Shown piece after piece: positions 17,108-26,064 of a stretch of 64,000 nt of DNA. This stretch comes from CAZAQV01 sp964487255. Lineage in GTDB: Bacteria; Myxococcota_A; Polyangia; Polyangiales; CAZAQV01. How positions within the stretch are numbered: position 1 is the first letter of the stretch; every line of letters begins with the position of its first letter. Below the pieces are notes generated by a model that was given only the letters and a program-made list of their open reading frames with translations, had not been told where the DNA came from and ran no database searches. A program made the translations under genes and the position numbers. The stretch covers positions 1 through 64,000 of the forward strand of contig CAZAQV010000025.1 in NCBI GenBank assembly GCA_964487255.1. The letters run 5' to 3'.

Positions 17108-18250
17108 ATGAAGCGGTGGGTTAAGCCCGCGGCGCTGCTTGGAAGCGTGGCGGTCCTGGTTGCGCTGCTCTGGCAGCCGCTCGAGACGCACCTCGATGTT
17201 GCGGCCTTTTTGCTGCGTTTCGAGGGCGGCGTTAGCGAGCCGGAGGGCCTTGCGCGCTGGGGAATGCACGCGTACGAGGTCCATGACTTCTCATGGGATG
17301 AAGGGCGTGCGCGGCTCTACGCGCCGGAGGGCGTTGACTCTCCGCCAGGCGTCGTGCTCGTGCACGGCGTGCACAGTCGCGGCATCGACGAGGCGCGCCT
17401 CCAGCACTTTGCAGCGGCCTTGGCCTCAACCGGGCTGGCCGTGATGACGCCTGAGGTGCGTGCGCTGACGGAATATCGCATTGAAGACGACCCGACCTTG
17501 GCATTTGTCTCGGCGGCAGAGGCGCTGGCGCAGCATCTCGGTCATGAGCGCGTGGGTATCGTCGGGATCAGTTTTAGCGGAGGCCTCGCGCTGATCGCTG
17601 CCTCGCATTTGCGCGGTCGTCCGCCGATCGGGTGGGTGCTCTCGGTCGGTGGGCATCACGATCTGTTGCGCGTGGCACGCTTCTATGCGGGTTACGCGGT
17701 CCCAGCCCCCGATGGCAGTGCGTTCACGGGTGATTCGCATCCGTACGGCGCTGGCGTGCTCGTGTATGCGCACGTTGATGACCTCTTTCCACCCGAGGAT
17801 GTCGAACTTGCTCGCAGGGTGCTGCGAACGTTGCTCCATGACCGCTGGCGTGAAGCTCGGCAGCTGGCGCAGGGGCTGCAAACCCAGGTTGCGCAAGCGC
17901 GGATGCGTGCCGTCTTCGACCCCCACGATGCAGAACGCGCCGAGCTTGGCGCAGCGCTCTTAGAAGCGCTCGACACGCACCAAGATTCGCTAGCACGCTT
18001 CTCGCCCCGTGGGAGCCTGGGCGGCATTGCGGTGCCGGTATACCTCGTCCATGGTGGGGACGACCCGGTTGTGCCTTCGGTCGAGACCGAGTGGCTTTCG
18101 ACGGAGCTTTCCGAGGATGCGCTCAAGAGTGCGCTTGTCACCGATGCATTGCGTCACGCCGAGTACGGGCGCGAACCTTCGGTGCGCGAGCGCTGGGACC
18201 TTGTCCACTTCATGGCGCAAGTCCTCGCAACCGCACGTGCCATGAAGTGA
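17108..18250 (+). CDS. Alpha/beta hydrolase with N-terminal membrane anchor
   Basis: N-terminal signal anchor 'AALLGSVAVLVALLW' (about 8-22). Hydrolase core: oxyanion loop 'VVLVHGVHSRG' (about 81-92), nucleophile elbow 'GISFSG' (Ser near 155), acidic residue in 'VHGGDDPVVP' (about 313-322) and His in 'ALRHAEY' (about 349). The complete triad suggests an active serine hydrolase (esterase, lipase or dienelactone-hydrolase-like), exported or membrane-tethered. Stands alone on the plus strand; the gene before it is a lipoprotein and the gene after it an exporter. Confidence 0.82.
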   Translation: MKRWVKPAALLGSVAVLVALLWQPLETHLDVAAFLLRFEGGVSEPEGLARWGMHAYEVHDFSWDEGRARLYAPEGVDSPPGVVLVHGVHSRGIDEARLQHFAAALASTGLAVMTPEVRALTEYRIEDDPTLAFVSAAEALAQHLGHERVGIVGISFSGGLALIAASHLRGRPPIGWVLSVGGHHDLLRVARFYAGYAVPAPDGSAFTGDSHPYGAGVLVYAHVDDLFPPEDVELARRVLRTLLHDRWREARQLAQGLQTQVAQARMRAVFDPHDAERAELGAALLEALDTHQDSLARFSPRGSLGGIAVPVYLVHGGDDPVVPSVETEWLSTELSEDALKSALVTDALRHAEYGREPSVRERWDLVHFMAQVLATARAMK

Positions 18251-18401
18251 GCTGACGGGTTGACGCCCGCGTCGTCCTGGTCACGGCGCCGTGTCACCAC
18301 GCTCGCATCTTGAGTAAGATGTTGCAACAACCGTTGCGACACGGGCACCTGTGCCATCCAAAAACAGCTGTGGTTACAGTGGTTTCGGTGTGGCACGGGC
18401 G

Positions 18402-19367
18402 ATGCAATCCATCACCTCGATGCCTGACCTTTTGATCGCTCTCGTGCTCGCGCTTCCGGTTGGCCTGGTGTTGGGCTTGCTCGGTGGCGGCGGCTCGGTG
18501 CTCACCGTGCCTCTTCTTCTCTACGGCGTGGGGCTGGAGGACAAGGAAGCGATCGCAACCTCATTGCTCGTGGTGTCCGTCACCAGTGTGTTCGCAGCGG
18601 TGCCCCATGCGCGTGCACATCACGTTCGCTGGCGCACGGCTGCGATCTTCGGCGTGGCCGCGATGCTCGGGGCGTACGTTGGAGGCAACGTCGCGCAGTT
18701 CGTCCCAGGACCGCTGCTGCTGCTTGCCTTCGCAATCATGATGCTCGTGACCGCCGTCAAAATGTGGAAAGGCCGAAAAGAGAGCAAACAGCGAGAGGAC
18801 GCGGGGACGAGCGCTTGGAAGCTTCCGCTGATCGGACTTGCTGTCGGCTTCTTTACGGGCCTCGTCGGTGCGGGAGGAGGCTTTCTCATCGTCCCCGCGC
18901 TTACGCTACTCGGTGGCCTGTCGATTCACGACGCCGTGGGCAGTTCGCTCGTCGTCATTAGCGCCAACTCCATCGCTGGTTTTGCTGGCTACGTGACGCA
19001 CATTCACATCGATTACCCGCTTGCAGCACTGTTCATCGTCGGCGCGGTGTTTGGGTCGCTGATAGGCGCCTTATTCTCCGCGAGGGTTTCGCGCGAAAGG
19101 CTGCGCCGCGGGTTTGCCGTCTTCGTCGCGGTCATGGGCGTCTTCATCGTCGTCAAAGAACTCCCCAAGCAGCTCCCTCAGCGATCAACGGTGGAGAGCA
19201 TGACCGTGCAACTTGAGCCAACGGAGGTGTCTCCGCGTTACAAACGGGGTTGCCGGCACGTCGAGGAATTGCAGCTCGACCCTCAGGGAACGAAAAAGAC
19301 GCCGCGTAGGTCTTCGGTCCTTTGTAAGGGCGAACCGGTGTTGCCGAGTGAGGTGACCCGGAACTGA
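18402..19367 (+). CDS. TSUP (TauE/SafE) family sulfite/organosulfonate exporter-like permease
   Basis: Eight or so hydrophobic segments with the two internal-repeat signatures of the family: 'GLVLGLLGGGGSVLTVPLLL' and 'GFFTGLVGAGGGFLIVPAL', each followed by 'ATSLLVVS' or 'VGSSLVVIS'. Transport of sulfite, sulfoacetate or another small anion is inferred from the family. ATG at 18402 or 18420 (both in frame; no clear RBS). The last 60 residues are hydrophilic, have no family look, and overlap the 3' end of the convergent gene (ends 19283) by 85 bases, so the natural stop may have been lost. Confidence 0.85.
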   Translation: MQSITSMPDLLIALVLALPVGLVLGLLGGGGSVLTVPLLLYGVGLEDKEAIATSLLVVSVTSVFAAVPHARAHHVRWRTAAIFGVAAMLGAYVGGNVAQFVPGPLLLLAFAIMMLVTAVKMWKGRKESKQREDAGTSAWKLPLIGLAVGFFTGLVGAGGGFLIVPALTLLGGLSIHDAVGSSLVVISANSIAGFAGYVTHIHIDYPLAALFIVGAVFGSLIGALFSARVSRERLRRGFAVFVAVMGVFIVVKELPKQLPQRSTVESMTVQLEPTEVSPRYKRGCRHVEELQLDPQGTKKTPRRSSVLCKGEPVLPSEVTRN

Positions 19368-20929
19368 TAGTACATGCCGGATTCGAGGGGGCCCGTGTAG
19401 CTAAGCGATTCAACCGTGTCGTTGGTCGCCGGAACCATCATCGAAAAGACGTTGTCGCCATATGCGTTGAAGACTTCGACCAAGGCCTGAGAGTCGCTGC
19501 TGGTGCCGCCCCACTGCAACGTGACGGGGTCCGTCACGCTCTCGGGGTCGGTCATGCCCGGACTGATGGTCGGGATCGCGCTCGTGACCTTGAACGATTG
19601 CTCGATGGCGCCGGCGTCGGCCGGAAGCTCGACGTGAACCACCGCTGTTCCGCCGATCGCGGACGGGTCGCGCACGCAGTCGTCGTTTTCGAAGCCCGCG
19701 AGCACGACGTAGCGACCGTCCGGGATATTGTTGATGGTCCAGCTCTCACCGGCAGCGAGGTTTGGGGGCTCCGGTAGCTCGGGTGCACGCAAGGTGGCCG
19801 GAAGCTCGCCGCGTCCGAGTACCTCGTCGAAGGTGCTCTCGACCGCCAGTACGATGCTCGACGCGACGCACTTTCCGCTGCCCACGATCTGCATCGTGCC
19901 GCTCAGCGTGTTGAGCGCTGAATCGTTTTTGATGAGGTCGACATCGACCAAGTCGCTTGCGTCGGCGGTGACGGACGCCGGGGTGAACTGGAGCCCGCTC
20001 CGGTAGCCGCGCACTTCGTAGCTGCCGGGCGTGACGTTGAAGATGGTGTACCTGCCGGTGATCGACGTGATGGCGCTTTGCGCGCCGCTGCCCTCACTTG
20101 GGTTCGCCACGACCAGCACGCCCGCCTCCTCGGCGACCTGGTTCATCGGGTCTACGACGACGTGACCCGAGATCGAGACGCGAGGCGCGTTTGGGTCCTC
20201 GACGCCGACCAAGCGGACCTCAGCCAACGTACCTTCAATAAACCAGCCCTCGTCGGCGGTCATCATCGCCAGCTCGCTGTCGACCGGGAGCGCTTGGCGG
20301 AGACCGCCCGGAAACGTCAGATAACCGTCGGCCGATGCGCGTAGTGTAAACGTGTTGTCCCCGAGCATGGGCTCGCCTTGTTCATCGCGCAGCACGGGCA
20401 AGTCGAGACGATAGCTGCCGTCGGCCTCGCTGATCGCCACGTTGGTGACCGCTGTGGGCGTTTCATCGAGCGCGATCACGTGTGCGCCCTCAATCGCGCT
20501 TCCATCAGCAGAGTCGACGACCATGCCACGAAACGCCACGGGTAGCTCACACTGATGGCCGCCAGCAGCCAGCGGCGCACACTGCAGGGCAGGGGCGCAC
20601 TGCACTTCTTCGATGGGGTCGCAGGTTGTATGGAGCGCCAGATAGCAGCGCCCAACCGCGACCTCTTCGCCATCTTCGTTTGTCTCTTGAAACTCAAAAC
20701 ACGCGGCGCCGGTCACGCAGTGGCTCACTTCGGCTTCCAGCGAACAAGTGCCTTCGAGTGGAATCTGGCATACGGCCGCGCCGTCGCTGTTGGCGTCGCA
20801 CACGAGGTTGCTTTGGCAACCGCCGTTGTCGCCGCCTCCGAGCTCGCAGCCTTCGCCTGCGCCCAGCGGGTCATCGCTGCACGAAAAAATTAGAAAAGAA
20901 CTAAGACAACACAAACTAAGTACTCGCAT
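19283..20929 (-). CDS. Large lipoprotein with carboxypeptidase-regulatory-like (Ig-fold) domains
   Basis: Start at ATG 20929: an AGGAGGT site lies 8 bases upstream, and the signal peptide 'RVLSLCCLSSFLIFSCS' gives lipidated Cys near 17. The upstream frame to 21001 has no RBS. After a cysteine-rich region (about 25-130) come repeated beta-sandwich segments of the carboxypeptidase-regulatory type: 'FRGMVVDSADGSAIEGAHV' (about 133), 'SISGHVVVDPMNQVAEEAGV' (about 250), and 'GRYTIFNVTPGSYEVRGYR' (about 293). The C-terminus resembles a fibronectin-like domain ('SGMYYQFRVTS'). Probably a surface-exposed protein; no enzyme motif seen. Diverges from the TolB-like gene; the 130-bp gap holds both promoters. 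Confidence 0.78.
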   Translation of the reverse strand: MRVLSLCCLSSFLIFSCSDDPLGAGEGCELGGGDNGGCQSNLVCDANSDGAAVCQIPLEGTCSLEAEVSHCVTGAACFEFQETNEDGEEVAVGRCYLALHTTCDPIEEVQCAPALQCAPLAAGGHQCELPVAFRGMVVDSADGSAIEGAHVIALDETPTAVTNVAISEADGSYRLDLPVLRDEQGEPMLGDNTFTLRASADGYLTFPGGLRQALPVDSELAMMTADEGWFIEGTLAEVRLVGVEDPNAPRVSISGHVVVDPMNQVAEEAGVLVVANPSEGSGAQSAITSITGRYTIFNVTPGSYEVRGYRSGLQFTPASVTADASDLVDVDLIKNDSALNTLSGTMQIVGSGKCVASSIVLAVESTFDEVLGRGELPATLRAPELPEPPNLAAGESWTINNIPDGRYVVLAGFENDDCVRDPSAIGGTAVVHVELPADAGAIEQSFKVTSAIPTISPGMTDPESVTDPVTLQWGGTSSDSQALVEVFNAYGDNVFSMMVPATNDTVESLSYTGPLESGMYYQFRVTSLGNTGSPLQRTEDLRGVFFVP

Positions 20930-21061
20930 GGGTAGACCTCCTAGCGCGAATACCCAAGGGTACGTCATCGGCATGGGGTAGGTCATGCACCGCTCTCCCA
21001 CTGTGTCGCTTAAGGTGGGTAGGGGTTGCTTGAAAGGGGGCAGTCAGGTTGTACTTAGGCA

Positions 21062-21994
21062 GTGGTGACAAAATTGTTGTTGTCCAGACAGCGGTGGTGC
21101 GCGATCTATTGTTGTGGTTGTCTTGTTGTCGGATGTGGGAGCGAGTCCGGCGGTTCGGTGGATGGTGGCGCCGAGCGCGAGCTAGCGGTCGCGTTCATGT
21201 CGGAGCGCGACGGCAATCCGGAGTGCTACCTCAGCAGTCTTGATGGGCAGCGCGTGTTGCGCCTGACGGACGACCCGAGCAAGGACAGCAAGCCGGTGAT
21301 CAGTCGAGACGGAACGCGAATCGCATTTGTCTCCGACCGAGACGGTGATTCGGAGGTGTTCACGATGAACGTCGACGGTAGTGATGTGCGGCAGGTGACG
21401 AACAACAATGCGACGGACACACAGCCACAGTGGAGCCCGGACGGAACCCAGCTCGCCATCTCAAGCACCCGAGACGGCGACCAAGAGGTTTACGTGATTT
21501 CGCTCGACGGCGAGACGGTCATGAAAGTAACAGATGCGCCGGGCCTCGACGAGCATCCGCGGTGGAGTCCCGACGGCACGCAGCTGGTGCTCGCGTCTGA
21601 ACGAGACGGTACACCGGGAGAGCGCGAAATCTACCTCGTCCAACTCTTGGACCGAACGGCGACAAGGCTCACGGACCAGCCCGGCGATGACAATCACCCG
21701 GTGTTCATGCCGAACGGACGCATCGTGTTCGACAGCGATCGCAATGGCAACGATGATCTTTTTTCGATCGATGTCACAGGAAATGACCTGCGTCAGCTCA
21801 CCACGAGCGCTGACGACGAAAGCCAAGCGTCCGTCTCGCCCGACGGCCAGCAGATATCGTTTCGTACCAATCGCAACGGTGCGGACGACGTGTATCTGAT
21901 GGCCGCGGACGGCACCAACGTCCGTAGGCTCACGACTTACGAGGGCGTGGACGAGGAGTCCCACCTCGGTTCGGTTATCTGGCCTACAGACTGA
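21062..21994 (+). CDS. TolB-like beta-propeller lipoprotein
   Basis: Six-bladed PD40/TolB-type propeller: repeats of the form 'WSPDGTQLAISSTRDGDQEVYVISLDG' (shown partly) at about 60-80, 105-130, 150-175, 195-220, 235-260 and 275-300, each with 'SPDG' or a variant and a 'DRDG' turn. The N-terminus (GTG start) has a signal with lipobox LVVGC. In TolB-like proteins the propeller binds partner proteins in the periplasm; here the partner is unknown. Isolated from tol/pal genes. Confidence 0.85.
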   Translation: MVTKLLLSRQRWCAIYCCGCLVVGCGSESGGSVDGGAERELAVAFMSERDGNPECYLSSLDGQRVLRLTDDPSKDSKPVISRDGTRIAFVSDRDGDSEVFTMNVDGSDVRQVTNNNATDTQPQWSPDGTQLAISSTRDGDQEVYVISLDGETVMKVTDAPGLDEHPRWSPDGTQLVLASERDGTPGEREIYLVQLLDRTATRLTDQPGDDNHPVFMPNGRIVFDSDRNGNDDLFSIDVTGNDLRQLTTSADDESQASVSPDGQQISFRTNRNGADDVYLMAADGTNVRRLTTYEGVDEESHLGSVIWPTD

Positions 21995-22056
21995 CGCGCC
22001 CGCGTTTTGGCGCGCTGGGAGGTACATCTAGGCTTGCATGAGGTCGGGAGGATGCG

Positions 22057-22908
22057 TTGTACTCGCGCCGAGTGATGAACGTTTTTGTTTTGAAGAAGTG
22101 GCAGGTTGCGTTCGGCTTGAGTGCGATTGTGCTTGGCGCGTGCGGTGACTCAGAGCCCGCTACCACCGAATGTCAGTTCGAGTACGATACGCTGGGTGCA
22201 GCTGCCTCGACGCGACTGGACTTGCTATTCGAAGTCGAAAGTGGGGTCATCAAGCGACTCGTGCGGGAGACCGGGCAAGAGGACACGGCGTCGATCTTCT
22301 ATCGTCTTGATGCGCCAGGTCGCTCCGGCGTGCTGCACGAACTCGACAGTGACAACGACGGCAGTATCGATTCGACGATGGAGCGCTCGGATGTGTTGCT
22401 CGACCGCATCGACCTTTACCAAGTCGATGCCATCGCGGACGACGACTTGGTCGACTCGCTTCAAGTTAGTGTGTCGCTGCCCTCGAATGACTTTGCGGGC
22501 TGGGTGCCGACGCGCATGTTTTACACCATTCCGTGCGGACCTTCGCACAAGCTCACAGCGAGCGAAGACGAGGGGCTCGTCACGATCGATGTCGACCTTA
22601 ACGAGGACGGTTCCATCGACACTGAGATGCGCCTGTTCTTCACTGACATCGGTATCGACGCCTGGACGGTCGACCACAAGAAGGACGGCGCAGTCGATTT
22701 CTGGGGCAAGGCCAACTACAATGCCGATGGCAAAATCGAATCGGTGCAGTGGTTCAACTGGGAGTTCGCAAGCGTAGCCAACTCGAGTTGGACCTACGAC
22801 GAAAACGGTAACCTTGCCGCTTTCGAAGAGGACATGAACGGCGACGGCACCGTTGACAACAGCCTCCGTTACGCCAGCGCATGTTGGAAGGGGGCGGGCG
22901 ATGAGTAA
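22057..22908 (+). CDS. Lipoprotein with EF-hand-like DxDxDG calcium-binding loops
   Basis: TTG start, 5 bases after GGGAGG; an ATG at 22075 is the alternative. Signal with lipobox LGAC. Three acidic loops 'DSDNDGSIDS', 'DLNEDGSIDT' and 'DMNGDGTVDN', and a weaker 'KKDGAVDFW', follow the DxDxDGxxD pattern of thrombospondin-3/EF-hand-like repeats and probably bind calcium. No catalytic domain recognised. Its last 8 bases overlap the next gene, so the two lipoproteins are co-translated. A 7-codon frame at 22052-22075 ends in TGATG at the ATG 22075, which might matter for start choice. Confidence 0.72.
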   Translation: MYSRRVMNVFVLKKWQVAFGLSAIVLGACGDSEPATTECQFEYDTLGAAASTRLDLLFEVESGVIKRLVRETGQEDTASIFYRLDAPGRSGVLHELDSDNDGSIDSTMERSDVLLDRIDLYQVDAIADDDLVDSLQVSVSLPSNDFAGWVPTRMFYTIPCGPSHKLTASEDEGLVTIDVDLNEDGSIDTEMRLFFTDIGIDAWTVDHKKDGAVDFWGKANYNADGKIESVQWFNWEFASVANSSWTYDENGNLAAFEEDMNGDGTVDNSLRYASACWKGAGDE

Positions 22909-24859
22909 TTCGCGTCTTCTTTGCAGTGCTCTGGTCCTTTCGCTCACCATGTTGCTCTCTTGCGGCGGCGATGACGGCAGTCTCGACACCTCGGCGCCCG
23001 GCGGCGACATCCTCTGTCCGGGTTGTACCGAATGCACGCCTGCGGGTCTTGGCGGCGGCGGTGGCGGTGGCGGTGGTGGCGGCGGTGGCGGCGGTGGCGG
23101 CGGTGGCGCGGCTGCTGCGGGCGGCGGCGGCTTTCAAGGCACGCAATGCGGAGGCTCCCCCGCTGGGCCTGGCGCTTCGGGCGGTGCGCTCTTTGCGGGC
23201 GGCGCGATCGCAGGTTGCCCATCAGCGCTCGGCGGTGGCCTCGGCCTCGCGGACAACGACATCGGCTTCGGAGACGGTGATGGCTTTACCGGCTCGTCGC
23301 GCGAAAGTGCGCCGGCTCCCGGTGGAGACGGCGAAGAGGGCGGCAGCTTTCCTCAGGGTGGTGAGTTCAAAGACGCCGACGGCAACCCGATCGACCCTGA
23401 GGACTTGATTCCGTTCGACCCGCTCGGGGAGTTCGGGGGCGCGGACCTTCGGTGTTGTCACGTCGATTGCCCGGGCGGTCCATCGTCTGAGTGCGAGTAC
23501 GTGTGCGGAAACGGCACCGTCGAAGGCCCGGAGCTGTGCGATGGCAACTGCCCGCAGAGTTGCGACGATGGCAACGACTGCACCATCAACTATGAGTTTG
23601 GTGATTCGTACCGTTGCTACGCGGCCTGCTGGAACCTGCCCAAAGGCTGCGCCAACGGCGACGGTTGCTGCAACGACTTCGGGCTCTTCACCGGGTTTTG
23701 CCACAACCTCAACGATGACGACTGTCCACCACCGCCTGGCGATGTCGGTAGCCCCTGTGCGTTTGCCGAACAGTGCACGGACGTCGACGTGGCTGACCCT
23801 GAGGCCGACGAAGAAGGCATCGTCTGTCTTGCCGCACGTCCCAGCGACGACCGGACGCTCTTTCAGAGCTATTTCGCTGGCGGCTATTGCACGCGCAACG
23901 ATTGTCGGCGTTTCGGCTGTCCCGAAGGCAATACCTGTCTGCAAGGCAACACGACGGTGCTCACCGATGTCGGTATTGAGGGCCTTGCCGGAACGTGCGC
24001 ACATACGTGCGACACCGCTTCGGACTGTCGCAGCGAGGGTTACGACTGCTACGACGTGGACGGCGACGGACTCAAGGAGTGTTGGCTCGCGGGAACGGGA
24101 AGCCAAGGCTTTGGTACCGACTGTAACGGCATCTGGGAGTGCAGTGGCGGGCACAGTGCGCGCTGCGTCTCGGTATTCGACCTGAGCGGTCAGTCCATGA
24201 CCATCGGCGACCGGCAGATTTGCTCGCACCTGTGCGACCCGAACGACGAGGCCGTGCCCGCGTGTGCGGACCAGTACCGTTGCTTTTTGAGCACGTGTCA
24301 GCCCGCGCCCGATCCGGTGAATCTGGGTGGTCCGTGCGACAGTGATGGCGACTGTGGTGGACCAGGCATCAACGCCAATCGCTGCAAGACTGCACTCGCT
24401 GGCTTCAAGGACGGCATGTGCACCTCGGAGTATAGCGAAGGCAATTGCCCCGCGGGCTCCATCTACGTCGAAGTCAGCGGCTCCGACGAACTCAGTCGTC
24501 CGTCCTTTAGCGGTTGTGCGCCGACTTGCGCGAGCAACAGCGAGTGCCGCGGCGCGGGCTATCGTTGTCTGACGCCGGACAAAGGGGACAGTGACGTGTG
24601 CGCGGCGGTCTGGGAAGGTCCGGGCGAACTCGGCGATGCGTGCGAAGGCAACTGGGACTGCAACTACCCAGACGGCTTTACGTGTCTACAGGGAAGCTGC
24701 ACCAAACGTTGCGACCGCGATGCGGGTGAAACGTGTCCAGCGGGCTACACTTGTGGGTTTCGAGCGTGTATTCCCACCTGCACGTCGAGCGACGATTGTC
24801 CCGACGGCGGCTTCTGCGGACCGAGCTTCTTCGGCGGCGACGCAAAAATCTGCTACTGA
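22901..24859 (+). CDS. Gly-rich, cysteine-rich surface lipoprotein
   Basis: The start at ATG 22901 has an upstream G-rich ribosome site and overlaps the preceding stop by 8 bases. Signal with lipobox LLSC (Cys near 21). A run of 19 glycines (about residues 51-69) and a Gly/Ala-rich stretch form a flexible stalk. The remaining 450 residues hold some 70 cysteines in repeated units such as 'CGNGTVEGPELCDGNCPQSC', 'CTSSDDCPDGGFC' and 'CSGGHSARCVSV', of the DUF4215/EGF-like type widespread in myxobacterial surface proteins. Likely disulfide-rich and surface-exposed; adhesion or matrix role is a guess. Confidence 0.78.
   Translation: MSNSRLLCSALVLSLTMLLSCGGDDGSLDTSAPGGDILCPGCTECTPAGLGGGGGGGGGGGGGGGGGGGAAAAGGGGFQGTQCGGSPAGPGASGGALFAGGAIAGCPSALGGGLGLADNDIGFGDGDGFTGSSRESAPAPGGDGEEGGSFPQGGEFKDADGNPIDPEDLIPFDPLGEFGGADLRCCHVDCPGGPSSECEYVCGNGTVEGPELCDGNCPQSCDDGNDCTINYEFGDSYRCYAACWNLPKGCANGDGCCNDFGLFTGFCHNLNDDDCPPPPGDVGSPCAFAEQCTDVDVADPEADEEGIVCLAARPSDDRTLFQSYFAGGYCTRNDCRRFGCPEGNTCLQGNTTVLTDVGIEGLAGTCAHTCDTASDCRSEGYDCYDVDGDGLKECWLAGTGSQGFGTDCNGIWECSGGHSARCVSVFDLSGQSMTIGDRQICSHLCDPNDEAVPACADQYRCFLSTCQPAPDPVNLGGPCDSDGDCGGPGINANRCKTALAGFKDGMCTSEYSEGNCPAGSIYVEVSGSDELSRPSFSGCAPTCASNSECRGAGYRCLTPDKGDSDVCAAVWEGPGELGDACEGNWDCNYPDGFTCLQGSCTKRCDRDAGETCPAGYTCGFRACIPTCTSSDDCPDGGFCGPSFFGGDAKICY
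23051..23107 (+). repeat. GGC/GGT microsatellite (poly-glycine tract)
   Basis: Nineteen consecutive GGC or GGT codons inside the Cys-rich lipoprotein gene. The tract is built only of GGC and GGT triplets, so slippage would change the glycine count in frame. Length polymorphism between strains is likely. Confidence 0.85.
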
Positions 24860-24871
24860 CGGTCCTGCGCG

Positions 24872-25597
24872 TCAGGGTGACTCGTGCGACACGTAGACCA
24901 GGGTAACGTCTTGGACCTCGCCGATGCCGGGTGCGTATCGCTTGGTTTCGGGTTCACAGGGATCTTCGTCATCGATCGGGTTTCGATCGACGATCGTCAC
25001 GACGTTGTCAAAGGTGCCGGCGCCCACGGTTGTGGATTCACCGACTTGTGTGACCTCGGCTTGGTCCTCCGCGCTTCCGGGCGCAACCTCTTGGGGATAC
25101 GAATCGCCGACGGCTGGACTCGCAGGCATGATGATGCCGGGTTTGGCGCCGTCGACACCGGCACGCCAGGTGCCTTCGGTATTTAGAAGCGTGCCACCTT
25201 CGTAGAACTCGACGTCTTCGCCGAAGTAGCAGACGGTGCCGTCGCTCGCCTCGACGTAGAAGTTGCGCGCGATCTCGTGGATCATGTCGTCCTGAAATGT
25301 CTTGTGCTCGAGAATGTGCGTCTCGACGCCATCGACTACCTGTGTCTCGGTCAACACCGTTCGTTCCACCCGCATGGAGACGCCGTCTTCCTGTCCTTCG
25401 AGCACCGTGCGGAGCCCTGTCACGAGAGGATAGTAGGTATTGGTCGAGCCGAGGCTAAACGTCGCCGTTGCCGGGTCGCACGCGGAAGCGTCGATGTTGA
25501 GCTCGGGGCAGACGAACTCCTCGTCCGAGGAGCACCCGATACAAAAACAACCGATCATCGATAACGCGCTGAGTGATAAGAAGGCTTTGCTTTGCAT
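24872..25597 (-). CDS. Lipoprotein of unknown function
   Basis: Signal with lipobox CIGC (Cys near 22), then a beta-rich 220-residue domain ('YYPLVTGLRTVLEGQEDG', 'RNFYVEASDGTVCYFGEDVEFYEGG', 'DNVVTIVDRNPIDDEDPCEPE' in pieces). The pattern 'tyYPL..G....' at the start and 'cyfGEdveyYe.G' recalls proteins that appear near other myxobacterial lipoproteins, but I do not recognise a named family. It converges on the Cys-rich lipoprotein gene with a 12-base gap. Confidence 0.65.
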   Translation of the reverse strand: MQSKAFLSLSALSMIGCFCIGCSSDEEFVCPELNIDASACDPATATFSLGSTNTYYPLVTGLRTVLEGQEDGVSMRVERTVLTETQVVDGVETHILEHKTFQDDMIHEIARNFYVEASDGTVCYFGEDVEFYEGGTLLNTEGTWRAGVDGAKPGIIMPASPAVGDSYPQEVAPGSAEDQAEVTQVGESTTVGAGTFDNVVTIVDRNPIDDEDPCEPETKRYAPGIGEVQDVTLVYVSHESP

Positions 25598-25847
25598 CCC
25601 ATCACGCTATGGAAGGGACTCGTGCGCGACAAGCCGATGCGCGTCGAATTGCGGCGCTGAGAATACACTGCAGAATACACATCGATTGGGTTCTTGTGTG
25701 GCATGTTGCCCCGATATCTAAGGGTTGTTTCGTCGTAGAGGCGCTCGAATCCACAGTCTTTTTGCTGTGGCACGGCGAGTGCTTCTCCTACTCATTAGGG
25801 CTGGCTTTGAGCATCTCGAAGGCACAGCGCTGAAAAGGAGAACGACC

Positions 25848-26054
25848 ATGTCAGATGCGAGCAAGGACAGACGAGAGCGGGGTCGTGGCCGCACCAAGAG
25901 AGGTAAGGCGAACGCAAAGGTCGAACACATGGCGGCGCCGCTCGAAGAGCAAACGTTCGACGAGCTTTATAATCGCGCCAAACGGATCGACCTTTCGGGA
26001 CGCAGTAGCATGCTCAAAGCGGAGTTGATTCAAGCCCTTCGTATGCAGCAGTAA
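25848..26054 (+). CDS. Small Rho N-terminal-domain-like (Rho_N/SAP-like) protein
   Basis: A 68-residue protein starting at ATG 25848, 7 bases after AAGGAG. It has a basic Arg/Lys-rich N-terminus (about 5-25), then 'TFDELYNRAKRIDLSGRSSM' followed by 'LKAELIQALR', which matches the Rho_N helix-extended-helix fold known to bind nucleic acid. Probably a small nucleic-acid-binding protein. The 250 bp upstream (25598-25847) hold its promoter; I see nothing else there. Confidence 0.75.
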   Translation: MSDASKDRRERGRGRTKRGKANAKVEHMAAPLEEQTFDELYNRAKRIDLSGRSSMLKAELIQALRMQQ

Positions 26055-26064
26055 CTCACACTGA

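Noticed and set aside
21995..22020. GC-rich hairpin after the TolB-like gene as a terminator
   Set aside because: Only a 6-bp stem and no U-tract; not convincing.
23222..24229. 335-residue antisense frame inside the Cys-rich lipoprotein gene
   Set aside because: No domain, composition dictated by the sense strand, and the sense frame has clear family features.
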